Part shown: in pieces, positions 9,124 to 17,568 of the stretch
Layout of the letters: every line of letters begins with the position of its first letter
Position numbering within the stretch: the stretch's first letter is position 1
Assembly (NCBI GenBank): GCA_017515635.1
Contig: JAFWFO010000017.1
Span: 1 to 64,000, forward strand
Reading direction: 5' to 3'
DNA length: 64,000 bases
From: Selenomonadaceae bacterium
GTDB taxonomy: Bacteria; Bacillota; Negativicutes; Selenomonadales; Selenomonadaceae
Made by a program: the position numbers and the translations under genes
The notes under the pieces: generated by a model
Databases searched by the model: none
What the model saw: the letters and a program-made list of their open reading frames with translations, nothing else
What the model was told of the DNA's origin: nothing

Positions 9124-9875
9124 AACTTGTCGTTAAAAAAATTTCCAAGGCATACGACAAAAATTCTGTTCTCCGTCAAGTCAGCTTTGACGTTCGCGAC
9201 GGGGAATTTTTTTCTATACTCGGCTCGTCGGGTTGCGGCAAGACGACTTTGTTGCAAATTTTAATCGGCTTGCTTGACGCGGACGACGGCAAAATTTTCA
9301 AAGACGGCGCGGACATTACGGCTTTGGAACCTGCGCGGCGCGGCATGGGAATTGTTTTCCAAAATTATGCGCTGTTCGATAACATGACGGTTTTTCGCAA
9401 CGTTTCTTACGCGCTGAAGTTTCACGGCGTCGATGAACAGTCTGCACAGAAAAAATCCGCGCAGATGTTGGAGATTGTCGGCTTGAGCGATTTTGCGTCA
9501 AAGATGCCGGCGGAACTTTCGGGCGGTCAACAACAACGCGTCGCCATTGCCCGTGCACTTGCGCTTGAGCCGGATATAATTTTGTTTGACGAACCGTTGA
9601 GCGCACTCGACGCCTCGACACGTTTGGACATTCGCCGCGAACTGAAAAATATTCAACGGACGCTCGGCACGACGATGATTTATGTCACGCACGACCAAGA
9701 GGAAGCTTTTGCGCTGTCCGATAGAGTGATGATTTTAAATCGCGGCGTCGTCAGTCAAATCGGCACGCCCGAAGAAATTATTTCGTCGCCCGCAAACGAT
9801 TATGTTCAAACTTTCGTCGTCGACAATCTTCGCACGAAAATAAATTCACTGAAAAGATTCACGGGTAAGTTATGA
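9108..9875 (+). CDS. ABC importer ATPase (PotA/FbpC/PhnT type)
   Basis: This is a 255-residue ATPase. Walker A is GSSGCGKTT (about residue 40), followed by a Q-loop (FQNYALF), signature LSGGQQQR, Walker B IILFDEPLSALD and switch His in VTHDQEEA. These are all standard. The high similarity in layout to PotA/FbpC importers (the DQEEAFALSD block) supports import of a small charged solute. It is short for that class, lacking most of the C-terminal regulatory TOBE domain, so feedback through that domain is unlikely. It overlaps the binding-protein gene upstream and the permease gene downstream (ATGA, 4 bases). Confidence 0.88.
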   Translation: MDVQLKLVVKKISKAYDKNSVLRQVSFDVRDGEFFSILGSSGCGKTTLLQILIGLLDADDGKIFKDGADITALEPARRGMGIVFQNYALFDNMTVFRNVSYALKFHGVDEQSAQKKSAQMLEIVGLSDFASKMPAELSGGQQQRVAIARALALEPDIILFDEPLSALDASTRLDIRRELKNIQRTLGTTMIYVTHDQEEAFALSDRVMILNRGVVSQIGTPEEIISSPANDYVQTFVVDNLRTKINSLKRFTGKL

Positions 9876-11437
9876 AAAATTTTTTCTTGATAGGCGCGGC
9901 GATAATTTTTTTCGTCGGAGTATTCGCGCCACTCGGCTCGCTGTTTTGGCGAATGACGCCCGAAAGTTTTTCGCAAGTCGTCAACTCTCCGCAATTTTCG
10001 GCGGCGGTTTGGAATTCGGTATCGACAGCGTTTGTCGCCACGATAATTTCAATGACGCTCGGATTGGCGGCGGCGTGGAGTTTGGAACGAACAAATCTGC
10101 GCGGGAAAAATTTTTTCGCGGTGATTTTCGGTGCGCCAATGTTAATCCCGTCGATTTCGCATTCGTTCGGGCTGGTCGCGCTTTTCGGAGCTAACGGCTG
10201 GTTGACGAACATTTTCCGCCTTGACGTGAACATTTACGGCGCGATCGGAATTATCGCCGGCTCGGTAATGTACGCGTTCCCCGTCGCGTTTTTTATTTTC
10301 CTCAGCGTTCTGCGTTGTGAAGACGGCTCGCCATATCTTGCGGCGGAAGTTCTCGGCGTCCCGAAATTTCGTCGCTTCATTGATTTAACGTTGCCATATC
10401 TCAAGCGCACAATTATTTCGACGTTCTTCGCGATTTTCTCGATGATTGTCACGGATTACGGCGTCCCGCTGATGATTGGCGGCAAAACGATAACGCTGTC
10501 GGTTTTGATGTACAACAAGGCCGTCGCGATGATGGATTATTCGTCGGGGAGCGTGCTCGGCGTGATTTTGATTGTGCCCGCGCTGATTGCGTTTCTTGCC
10601 GACATTTTCAACCCACCGCCCAAACAAAATGACTTCGCCAAAAATGTTTTGCTCACGGAAAAAAATTCAAGCCGCGTCGTTTGGATTTTCTGCGTCGGAT
10701 TAAGTTTGTTAATCGTTGCGCCGCTCGTAACTTTTTGCGTGATGACTTTCGCGACAAAATATCCCGTCGACATGAATTTTACGCTGTATCACGTCATGCG
10801 AACGATTCACCGGGGCGCGCTCGACAACTGGTTAAACTCGCTGATTATCGCGATTGTCTCTGCCGTCGTCGGAACAATTTTTTCATTCGTGCTGGCGTAT
10901 TTTTCGACGCGGGTCAACGGGCTTGCCGCAAAAGCCGTGCACCTGTTGTCGATTTTGCCGATGACAATTCCGGGTATCGCGCTCGGCTTGGGCTACGTGA
11001 TTTTTTTCCACGACGCGCCGATTTACGGGACATTGATAATTTTGGCGGCAGTAAACGTCATGCATTTCTTTTCGTCGCCGTATTTGATGATGCGCAACAC
11101 GCTGGAAAAAATTTCCGCGAACGTCGAGGCAGTCGGCAAAGTTTTGGGCGTCCCGCGCAGATTCATAATCCGCGATGTGATTTTGCCGAAAGTTCGATTC
11201 ACGCTGTGCGAAATGTTCGCGTATTTTTTCGTCAACGCAATGATGACAATTTCCGCCGTGAGTTATCTGGCTCCGCCCGCGCCGAAGCCGCTCGCGTTGA
11301 TGATTACGCAATTCGAGGCGCAACGGCTCATGGAGTCGGCGGCGGCAGTTTCAATCGTGATTCTGCTGACGAATTTGGCATTAAAAATTTTCCTGACACG
11401 CCTGGAAAAAATTTTGTTCGTTGAGTTGAAACGTTAA
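9872..11437 (+). CDS. ABC importer permease, two fused membrane domains
   Basis: This is a 521-residue inner-membrane protein with about 12 hydrophobic segments. Two EAA-type loops that contact the ATPase are visible, EVLGVPKFRRF (about residue 163) and KVLGVPRRFIIRD (about residue 426). Both halves of the channel are therefore fused in one chain, as in FbpB/FutB and some phosphonate systems. The 4-base overlap with the ATPase and the upstream binding protein complete a one-solute importer. The last gene of the operon, it is followed after about 20 bases by a hairpin with a T-run. Confidence 0.87.
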   Translation: MKNFFLIGAAIIFFVGVFAPLGSLFWRMTPESFSQVVNSPQFSAAVWNSVSTAFVATIISMTLGLAAAWSLERTNLRGKNFFAVIFGAPMLIPSISHSFGLVALFGANGWLTNIFRLDVNIYGAIGIIAGSVMYAFPVAFFIFLSVLRCEDGSPYLAAEVLGVPKFRRFIDLTLPYLKRTIISTFFAIFSMIVTDYGVPLMIGGKTITLSVLMYNKAVAMMDYSSGSVLGVILIVPALIAFLADIFNPPPKQNDFAKNVLLTEKNSSRVVWIFCVGLSLLIVAPLVTFCVMTFATKYPVDMNFTLYHVMRTIHRGALDNWLNSLIIAIVSAVVGTIFSFVLAYFSTRVNGLAAKAVHLLSILPMTIPGIALGLGYVIFFHDAPIYGTLIILAAVNVMHFFSSPYLMMRNTLEKISANVEAVGKVLGVPRRFIIRDVILPKVRFTLCEMFAYFFVNAMMTISAVSYLAPPAPKPLALMITQFEAQRLMESAAAVSIVILLTNLALKIFLTRLEKILFVELKR

Positions 11438-11457
11438 TAAAGTTCATGCGCTGAACA

Positions 11458-11487
11458 AATTGGATGCAACGTCACGTTGCTTTTTTT
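11458..11487 (+). terminator. Terminator built on a dispersed 24-bp repeat (copy 1)
   Basis: GCAACGT-C-ACGTTGC forms a 7-bp stem with a one-base centre (probably a larger loop in RNA) followed by seven T. The 24 bases 11458-11481 recur exactly at 31493-31516, where there is no T-run. This copy may act as the terminator of the ABC operon. Confidence 0.5.
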
Positions 11488-11542
11488 GCGCGAACTGCGG
11501 GCTTATGTTACAATGTCACAAAAATTTCACGAGGAACGAAAC

Positions 11543-12976
11543 ATGTCTGCAAAAAAAAATTCGACGACCTTGAGCGCGTTCGTGCCGCCGATTTTATTTT
11601 TACTGTTCGATTATGTCGGAGTTGTGCTGAGCGAACTGATTGCCTTCCGTCTGCGCGATTGGCTCGACACGTGGAACCGCGTCACATACATTTATGACGA
11701 CGCGTATATTTTCGGTTGGGTGCCGCTGTTGTTTTTGATTTTCTTGGGGCATTCGCGTTCATATCGGCAAATGAAACCCGTCGTCGACACAATGCGCGAT
11801 ATTTTTTTGTCGGTCTTTTACGGCTGGATTGCGTCGATAATTTTGGTTTACTTCCTCAAGGCGTCGGGGCAAGCGTCGCGACTTTTTATTTTGTTGCTTG
11901 GAATTTTCGTGCTGATTAATGTTTGCGTGATTCGCTATGCCGTGCTCAAATTTCTCAAGCGAAAAAATATTTTCTACGAACCGATTATTTTAATCGGCGC
12001 GGGACTCACGGCGGAAAAAGTCATCAAGTTTTGGCGCGAAGATTTGGGTTATCGCTACAAAGTCGTCGGGCTGATTGACGATCATCCGATTTCGGAAACT
12101 TTGCCGAAAGATTTCCCGATACTCGGCGGCTTGAAAAATGCGCGCAGTTTGAGTCGGGCGGCGAAAGTTAAAACCGTCGTCATTGCCGCGCCCGGTCTCG
12201 ACAAGGAACGTCTGCAGGAACTCATTGGAAAAATTCAACCGCACGTCAAAAAGATTTCGTTCGTGCCGGATTTAATCGGGACGCCAATGTCAAGCGTGGA
12301 ATTGTCGCTCTTGTTCAGCGAAAAAATTTTGATGCTCAACCTGCGCAACAATCTGGCAAGCTCAACGAACCGAATCATCAAACGGACGTTCGATTTAGTC
12401 TGTACGATTTTCGGCGGGCTGTTGATTTCGCCGATACTTTTGGGCATTGCGCTTGCCGTGGCGATTGACAATCGCGGGTGCGTGATTTTTGCTCACAAAC
12501 GCGTAGGACGTGCCGGCAAAAAATTTCCGTGCTACAAATTCCAAACAATGCAGCCGTGGTCAGACGAAAAGTTTAAAAAATTTCTTGCGGAAAATCCCGA
12601 AGCAAAACGCGAGTGGGACGAAAGTTTCAAGCTGACGAACGACCCGCGTGTCACGAAGCTTGGCAGTTTTTTGCGGCGCACAAGTTTGGACGAATTGCCG
12701 CAACTTTTGAACGTGATTCGCGGCGAAATGAGTTTGGTCGGCCCGCGCCCGATTGTTCAAGCTGAAGTCTCACGTTACGGCAAAAACATTCGCGAATATT
12801 ACATGGTGTTGCCGGGCATAACGGGCATGTGGCAAGTTTCCGGTCGCTCCGACACGACTTATCCCGAACGCGTGGCAATGGACACGTGGTACGTTCGCAA
12901 CTGGTCGGTGTGGATTGATTTAATGTATCTTTTCAAAACCGTTAAAGCCGTTTTGCAATCGCGTGGAGCTTACTGA
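11543..12976 (+). CDS. Polyprenyl-phosphate glycosylphosphotransferase (WbaP/CpsE-like)
   Basis: This is a 477-residue membrane enzyme that transfers a sugar phosphate to undecaprenyl phosphate, the first step in exopolysaccharide or O-antigen repeat assembly. There are four to five N-terminal membrane segments, a central nucleotide-binding-like domain (ILIGAGLTAEKV, about residue 150), one more membrane helix and the catalytic bacterial sugar-transferase domain. The latter has KRTFDLV, KVGRAGK-type, SLDELPQLLNV, GEMSLVGPRP and PGITGMWQVSGRS motifs near the C-terminus. ATG 11543 is chosen because GAGG lies eight bases upstream; an earlier TTG (11477) overlaps the terminator. The sugar (glucose, galactose or other) cannot be told from sequence. 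It stands alone between the ABC operon and mobile-element debris. Confidence 0.87.
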   Translation: MSAKKNSTTLSAFVPPILFLLFDYVGVVLSELIAFRLRDWLDTWNRVTYIYDDAYIFGWVPLLFLIFLGHSRSYRQMKPVVDTMRDIFLSVFYGWIASIILVYFLKASGQASRLFILLLGIFVLINVCVIRYAVLKFLKRKNIFYEPIILIGAGLTAEKVIKFWREDLGYRYKVVGLIDDHPISETLPKDFPILGGLKNARSLSRAAKVKTVVIAAPGLDKERLQELIGKIQPHVKKISFVPDLIGTPMSSVELSLLFSEKILMLNLRNNLASSTNRIIKRTFDLVCTIFGGLLISPILLGIALAVAIDNRGCVIFAHKRVGRAGKKFPCYKFQTMQPWSDEKFKKFLAENPEAKREWDESFKLTNDPRVTKLGSFLRRTSLDELPQLLNVIRGEMSLVGPRPIVQAEVSRYGKNIREYYMVLPGITGMWQVSGRSDTTYPERVAMDTWYVRNWSVWIDLMYLFKTVKAVLQSRGAY

Positions 12977-13036
12977 CGTAATGAAATTTCTGCGATGAAA
13001 ATTCAATGTCTGCGCCTGTCTGCATTAGTTTACTGT

Positions 13037-13288
13037 TCACAGATTTTTGTTAAATATCGCCGCCGTGTCCTCTTGTAGTTTTTCCGTGTTGTGCGTGTAG
13101 AGATTTTGTGTAATAATGGCGTTCGCGTGACCGAGCCGATATGCCACGTCTTTGGACGTCGCGCCGTTTTCTATCAGCATAGTCGCGTGCGTGTGCCGAA
13201 ATGAATGAGCATTGATATGTTCTTTATGCAAAATTCTTATGTCCGTTCCCCTCAATAAAGTGTCGCCGGTTCTGCGGGTGCAGACCAA
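13037..13288 (-). pseudogene. Tyrosine recombinase (phage-type integrase) C-terminal fragment
   Basis: About 84 residues that match only the end of a tyrosine integrase: the H-x-x-R box (HSFRHTHATML), a GLGH-like RLGHANAIIT box and the catalytic Tyr in NLYTHNT. The N-terminal arm- and core-binding domains and the first catalytic Arg are absent. In-frame stops lie immediately upstream, and IS3-derived sequence starts within about 50 bases. This is a truncated remnant and should have no recombinase activity. Confidence 0.85.
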
Positions 13289-13340
13289 TGAAACTTATGC
13301 GTTTCGCTGTTGCGGTCAAGAGAAATTGTAACAAGAGAGG

Positions 13341-13709
13341 CTAAAAGCACCGTTTTTGAAAAGGTGAATTGAAATCGTTGAAAGAGTGAGAACGAACGTG
13401 GTTGTAGAAAATGTAAGCAAAATCCTCGATAGCGCGATATAAAATCTCCGACGAATGAAAATCATGGAGATAGAAGAATTCGCACTTGAGAGTGTTAAAG
13501 AAACGTTCGATGGGAGAGTTGTCGGTCGGGTGAGCAGCGCGGCTCATGCTTTGCTTAATTCCGACAGAGGCATAAAAGGCAGTGAATTGTGAACCCTGAT
13601 CCGAATGAAGAATTAAGCCGTCGATTTGGGCGAGTGTAAAAAAGTCTGTAAAAAGACCTTCCGTGATAGAATAAACATGGGAGGTTTTGTATATGCGTGG
13701 ATAGTCAAG
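13341..13709 (-). pseudogene. IS3-family transposase (OrfB) C-terminal fragment
   Basis: The open frame on the minus strand carries the second Asp (HSDQGSQF) and the Glu (NSPIERFFNTLKCE) of the IS3/IS150 DDE domain and ends in a typical short tail after YNHVRSHSFNDFNSP. The part with the first Asp and the whole OrfA are missing. The frame runs back to a stop at 13710-13712. The fragment abuts the integrase fragment, so at least two mobile elements have decayed here. Confidence 0.85.
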
Positions 13710-13784
13710 CTAAGTGCAACAGAGTGGAAAAATATACTTCCCACGGAGTTTTATAAGGGGCAATAAGTAAGTTGTTTCTGCCGC

Positions 13785-13877
13785 TTAGCGACGTTTGTTG
13801 ATAATGTAATCGAGGATAAGACCGCCGATAGCACTACCCACCACATTTACGCTCAGAGCAACGAGCACATCAACCAT
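13785..13877 (-). CDS. 30-residue hydrophobic peptide, candidate type I toxin (Hol-Tox/Fst-like)
   Basis: This tiny gene has everything needed for expression. A promoter TTGAGC-N17-TATAAT lies 62-90 bases upstream, GGAGGTGA is six bases before the ATG, and there is a clean stop. The peptide starts MVDVL, has one continuous hydrophobic stretch of about 24 residues with a central GSAIGG, and ends with the basic tail INKRR. That architecture, and a stem-loop just after the stop (13716-13760 region), is what short membrane toxins annotated as holin-like or Fst-like look like. No antisense RNA antitoxin promoter was identified with confidence. It lies in the mobile-element scar. It could instead be a leader or regulatory peptide. 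Confidence 0.6.
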   Translation of the reverse strand: MVDVLVALSVNVVGSAIGGLILDYIINKRR

Positions 13878-13938
13878 AGTTGTCACCTCCCTCCTCAAGC
13901 GTAAGCTTACCGCCTTCGAGAGGTGCGGCATTGGCGAA

Positions 13939-13967
13939 ATTATATCAGAAACAATTCAGTTGCTCAA
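13939..13967 (-). promoter_or_regulatory. Promoter for the 30-residue peptide
   Basis: On the minus strand TTGAGC (13962-13967) and a perfect TATAAT (13939-13944) are separated by 17 bases. This is one of the best sigma-70-type promoters in the window. Confidence 0.7.
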
Positions 13968-14130
13968 CGTTGATGAAAAATTGAGCCGTCGGGTTACGGC
14001 TTATTTTTTTCCGTTGAATTTCCGCGCTAATGAAACTTTACAAGCGGTTGACGACGTGGCAAAATATTTCGGAATGATTAATTACGAAATTACTTGCCTG
14101 ATTTCGTCGCGTGTCAAAAAATTTTTGTGA
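13960..14130 (+). pseudogene. Truncated open frame of unknown family before the PTS gene
   Basis: The plus strand stays open from at least 13861 to a TGA at 14128-14130 with codon use like the neighbouring genes, coding for a stretch including AYFFPLNFRANE and VAKYFGMINYE. There is no ribosome-binding site or good start; TTG 13960 is only the first plausible one. It overlaps the promoter of the opposing small peptide. The simplest reading is the 3' end of a gene cut by the mobile elements to the left. The family is not recognised. Confidence 0.35.
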
Positions 14131-14133
14131 CGG

Positions 14134-15522
14134 GTGATTGACTTGATTAAATTTGAAGATCTTCAGAGCGTCGGCAAAGCGTTGATGTTGCCGGTTGCGG
14201 TGCTCCCCGCTGCGGCGATTTTGTTGCGTTTCGGCGCGAGTGACCTTTTAAATATTGCCGTGCTCGAAAAGGCGGGCGGCGCGATATTTGAAAACCTGCC
14301 GATAATTTTTGCAATCGGTATCGCGTTCGGCTTGTCGCGTGACACGAACAACAACGGCGCGGCGGGATTGGCGGGCTTCGTCTGTCACGCGGTGTTGACC
14401 ACGTCGCTCAAAAGTTTGAACGCGGAAATTAACATGGGAGTTTTCGCGGGCATTGTCAGCGGCTTGACGGCGGGTTTTCTGTACAATCGATTTTACAAAA
14501 TTCGTCTGCCGGAATTTCTGGCGTTTTTCGGCGGGCGGCGTTTCGTTCCGATAATCACGTCGTTTGTCGCGATTTTACTTGCGCTGATTTTTTCTGTCGT
14601 GTGGCCGTCCGTCCAAAGCGCGATTGATTCCGTCGGCAACATGATTGTAACTTCGGGCGGCATCGGAACATTTATTTACGGCGTGTTAAATCGTCTGCTG
14701 ATACCGTTCGGACTTCACCACATTTTGAACAACCTTGTTTATTTCGTTTTCGGCACGTTCACGACGGCGACGGGTGAAGTTGTTCACGGCGACTTGACGA
14801 GATTTTTTGCGGGCGACCCGACGGCGGGAATTTTCATGGCGGGCGGCTTCCCTGTGATGATGTTCGGACTTCCTGCGGTTGCGTTGGCAATGTACCGCAC
14901 GGCGAAAGTCGAAAACCGTCCGAAAATCGCGGGCGCGCTGGCGTCGATGGCATTAACTTCGTTTTTGACGGGAATAACCGAGCCGATAGAATTTTCGTTC
15001 ATGTTCCTTGCGCCGCAACTTTATTTCTTGCACGCGATTTTGATGGGGCTGTCAATGTTCGTCTGTCAAGAGCTGGGAATTTTGGTCGGTTGCAGTTTTT
15101 CGCCGAGCTTGATTGATTTGATTTTGAACTGGGGAATTTCGACGAATCCCGCAATGGTTATCCCGATCGGATTAATGTTCGGCGTGATTTATTATTTCGT
15201 GTTCAGTTGGGCGATTGAGAAATTTAATCTGCCGACACTCGGACGCGGCGACGCCGAAACTTCATCGATTGCAAAATCGGATGTGAGCGAATTTACTGCG
15301 GAAATTGTCAAAGGTCTCGGCGGCACGGAAAATCTTTTGCAAGTCGGAAACTGCGCGACGCGGCTGCGCGTGAAAGTCAAAGACGTTTCCAAAGTCGACA
15401 AAAAATTTTTGATGACTGCGGGCGCGAAAGGCGTTATCGTCAAAGGCGACGCGGTTCAAGTCATTATCGGCACGCAGGTTGAATTTGTCGCCGACGAAAT
15501 AAATTCCACACAGAAAACTTAA
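14134..15522 (+). CDS. PTS permease EIICB of the glucose/N-acetylglucosamine class
   Basis: This 462-residue protein imports and phosphorylates a hexose using phosphate from HPr. The EIIC part (about residues 1-370) has around ten hydrophobic segments, the N-terminal LQSVGKALMLPVAVLPAAAILLR block and the conserved ITEPIEFSFMF loop. The EIIB domain (about residues 385-460) carries the phosphorylated Cys in GNCATRLR. No EIIA domain is fused, so EIIA must come from elsewhere. The layout fits NagE/PtsG, with N-acetylglucosamine slightly favoured by the short compact form, but specificity cannot be proven. The start is GTG 14134 with a weak ribosome-binding site; TTG 14143 is the alternative. The stop overlaps the 3' end of the convergent deacetylase gene. 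Confidence 0.85.
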   Translation: MIDLIKFEDLQSVGKALMLPVAVLPAAAILLRFGASDLLNIAVLEKAGGAIFENLPIIFAIGIAFGLSRDTNNNGAAGLAGFVCHAVLTTSLKSLNAEINMGVFAGIVSGLTAGFLYNRFYKIRLPEFLAFFGGRRFVPIITSFVAILLALIFSVVWPSVQSAIDSVGNMIVTSGGIGTFIYGVLNRLLIPFGLHHILNNLVYFVFGTFTTATGEVVHGDLTRFFAGDPTAGIFMAGGFPVMMFGLPAVALAMYRTAKVENRPKIAGALASMALTSFLTGITEPIEFSFMFLAPQLYFLHAILMGLSMFVCQELGILVGCSFSPSLIDLILNWGISTNPAMVIPIGLMFGVIYYFVFSWAIEKFNLPTLGRGDAETSSIAKSDVSEFTAEIVKGLGGTENLLQVGNCATRLRVKVKDVSKVDKKFLMTAGAKGVIVKGDAVQVIIGTQVEFVADEINSTQKT

Positions 15523-16304
15523 AAAATGTTCCGCAGTTTGGCGAAAAACTTTGCTTTTAACAGACGAAATTTGAATTCGTTCAGCCCGAAACGCGGCTTG
15601 CGAATGTGCACGCGATAAAGTTCATACGGATTTGTTTCGAGCGTGTTTAAGCCCGCGTCGCCCGTCACCGCCGTCAAATATTGTTCGCTCCGCAGAATTT
15701 CCATTATCTCTTCGTTGAACGCGCCGTTCGGATAAGACAGGCTATAAATCGTCGACAGTCCGCTCCACTCCAAAAATCTTTTCGAGTCGCGGATTTGAGT
15801 AAGTTGCGTTTCGGCGTCAAGTGAAGTCAGCGGCAAATGATCCGACGTATGCGAGCCTATTTCAATCCCACGCCGTTGCATGTCCTTGAGTTGGTCGAGC
15901 GTCAAATATCCCGACTTGCCGACTTCGTTTGTGATGACGTAAACAACAGCCGTCATTTTGTGCGCTTCGAGTATCGGCAACATCGTCGAATAATTGTCCG
16001 TGTAGCCGTCGTCGAAAGTCAACACAATCGGCTTGTCGGGCAACGTCGCCTTGCCGTGCACTGCGCGCATAAAATCTTGCAATGTTATCGTCGTGTAGCC
16101 TTCCGCCTGCAAAAAATCCAGTTGTGCTGAGAATTCTTCGGGCGGCACGTTGTAGACTTCAAAATCCGGATCAAGTTTTTCGTCCGTCACTTGATGATAT
16201 TCCAAAATCGGGAAGCCTTCGGGTTCGGGCAACAAAAAAATTATCGCGGCGAACAGTGCGACGAGTAAAGAAATTATTCCGACGATTAATCGCAAATCAA
16301 TCAC
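15519..16304 (-). CDS. Membrane-anchored polysaccharide deacetylase (NodB domain)
   Basis: This is a 261-residue protein with one N-terminal membrane anchor (about residues 5-25) and a NodB-type catalytic domain. Motif 1 is LTFDDGYTDN (the two Asp for catalysis and metal), motif 2 is SHTSDH (metal His pair) and SLSYPNGAFNEE fits motif 3. Such enzymes remove acetyl groups from chitooligosaccharides, peptidoglycan or exopolysaccharide in the envelope. The start is GTG 16304, which overlaps the end of ccmC by eight bases, so it is the last gene of the leftward Crp-ccm operon. The association with cytochrome maturation genes looks positional rather than functional. Confidence 0.82.
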   Translation of the reverse strand: MIDLRLIVGIISLLVALFAAIIFLLPEPEGFPILEYHQVTDEKLDPDFEVYNVPPEEFSAQLDFLQAEGYTTITLQDFMRAVHGKATLPDKPIVLTFDDGYTDNYSTMLPILEAHKMTAVVYVITNEVGKSGYLTLDQLKDMQRRGIEIGSHTSDHLPLTSLDAETQLTQIRDSKRFLEWSGLSTIYSLSYPNGAFNEEIMEILRSEQYLTAVTGDAGLNTLETNPYELYRVHIRKPRFGLNEFKFRLLKAKFFAKLRNIF

Positions 16305-16896
16305 CCTTTCGCATTAATCGGATGAAAATTAACGTGGCGTCGATGAGCGCGGCGATAAGCACAATTACAACCGCCGAATCCATTTCGACGCCCGACGAGC
16401 TGATTGGCGACGGGTGCAACGAAAAATACATGCGCGGCAACACGAATACCAAAAACGGCACGGTCAACACGCTGAGCAACGAATAAACCGCCGAAACTTT
16501 TGCGCGAATTTTTTCATCGGTGACAGCCGCCCTGAGCGTCAAGTATGCGCCGTAAATCAAAATCAGCACGAAAATTGTCGTCTGTCGCGGATCCCAATTC
16601 CAATACGCGCCCCAAGTCAACTTGCTGAAAATCGCGCCGCTTATCGTCGACAAAAGCACGAATACAAATCCCAACTTTGCCGCCCGTGCGCTGAGTTCGT
16701 CCGCCGAAAAGTCACGCGTTCGCAAAAATTTCGCCGCGAAAAATGCACTCGAAAAGAACGCCACGACCGCAACCCAAGCCGTCGGCACGTGGAAGAAAAT
16801 TATTTTCGCGAGTTCGCCGAGACCTTTTATCGGCGGGACAAAAAAAATAATCGCCACGACGATAGCCGCCGTCAGCAGGAAAATGATTTTGTTCAT
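16297..16896 (-). CDS. ccmC: Heme exporter/handling protein CcmC
   Basis: This 199-residue membrane protein has six hydrophobic segments. The tryptophan-rich WGAYWNWDPRQT motif (about residue 95), which holds heme at the periplasmic face in the CcmC/CcmF/CcsA superfamily, is intact, as are the His in FFHVPTAW before it and FSLHPSP after it. In system I cytochrome c maturation CcmC loads heme onto CcmE. It is encoded between ccmB (six bases upstream) and the deacetylase. No ccmD or ccmE follows within the window. Confidence 0.88.
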   Translation of the reverse strand: MNKIIFLLTAAIVVAIIFFVPPIKGLGELAKIIFFHVPTAWVAVVAFFSSAFFAAKFLRTRDFSADELSARAAKLGFVFVLLSTISGAIFSKLTWGAYWNWDPRQTTIFVLILIYGAYLTLRAAVTDEKIRAKVSAVYSLLSVLTVPFLVFVLPRMYFSLHPSPISSSGVEMDSAVVIVLIAALIDATLIFIRLMRKGD

Positions 16897-16902
16897 GACA
16901 CC

Positions 16903-17568
16903 TCACAAATAATCATACAGAATTGACGCCGCCAAAATTAAAATCGCGTCGAACGCGGCAACCACGACGAGCAAACTTGAATCGACGGGCGCGACCGTGA
17001 AAGAAATTTCCGTTAATCGAATCGCGGGCAAAAAAATCGGCAACGTCACGGGAAAAAGCAATATCGGGAACAAACCGCCCTTGACCGCCGCCGAAGTCGT
17101 CAACGCCGCAGTCAACGTACCCGCCGCCGACAAGCCGATTAATCCGAGCAAAACCGTCACGAGCAACAGGAAAATTTTTTCGACGCCGACATCAAACAGA
17201 ATCAAAAATATCGGCAGGATAAATGTCGACAGCGCAACCAGCGACAAAAACGCCACGAACATTTTGCCGAACAAAATTGCCTGCGCGTCGCCGTAAAGTT
17301 TCAACGTCGGTAATGTGCCCGCCTGCGCTTCGTCGTCGAAAGTGCCCGCAATTCCCGCGCCCGCCGCGAAAAATATCACGACCCATAAAATAGCCGCCAA
17401 AAATTTTTCGTCGAGCAACGCGCCGCCCGTCGACAAACTCAAACTTGCCGTTGCAGTCAAAGCGAACATCATCATTGCCGCGAAAGTTGCACGCCTGCGC
17501 AAGTTCAGCAAAAAATCTTTTCGGACAATCGCCGACACCGCGTCAAAGCGGCAACGTGATAATTTCAT
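16903..17568 (-). CDS. ccmB: Heme exporter membrane subunit CcmB
   Basis: About 221 residues with six hydrophobic segments. It is the membrane partner of the CcmA ATPase. The N-terminal AIVRKDFLLNLRRR segment is typical of CcmB. I start it at ATG 17568, 26 bases inside the end of ccmA, because upstream in-frame codons read the ccmA sequence out of frame. Together with CcmA and CcmC it forms the CcmABC complex that releases holo-CcmE. Confidence 0.83.
   Translation of the reverse strand: MKLSRCRFDAVSAIVRKDFLLNLRRRATFAAMMMFALTATASLSLSTGGALLDEKFLAAILWVVIFFAAGAGIAGTFDDEAQAGTLPTLKLYGDAQAILFGKMFVAFLSLVALSTFILPIFLILFDVGVEKIFLLLVTVLLGLIGLSAAGTLTAALTTSAAVKGGLFPILLFPVTLPIFLPAIRLTEISFTVAPVDSSLLVVVAAFDAILILAASILYDYL

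Noticed and set aside
13037..13709. Active integrase or IS3 element
   Set aside because: Both are 3' fragments lacking essential catalytic parts, and no terminal inverted repeats or attachment-site duplications could be made out.
13716..13760. Antisense RNA antitoxin for the 30-residue peptide
   Set aside because: A stem-loop is present after the peptide gene, but no convincing promoter for an opposing RNA was found, so no RNA gene is annotated.
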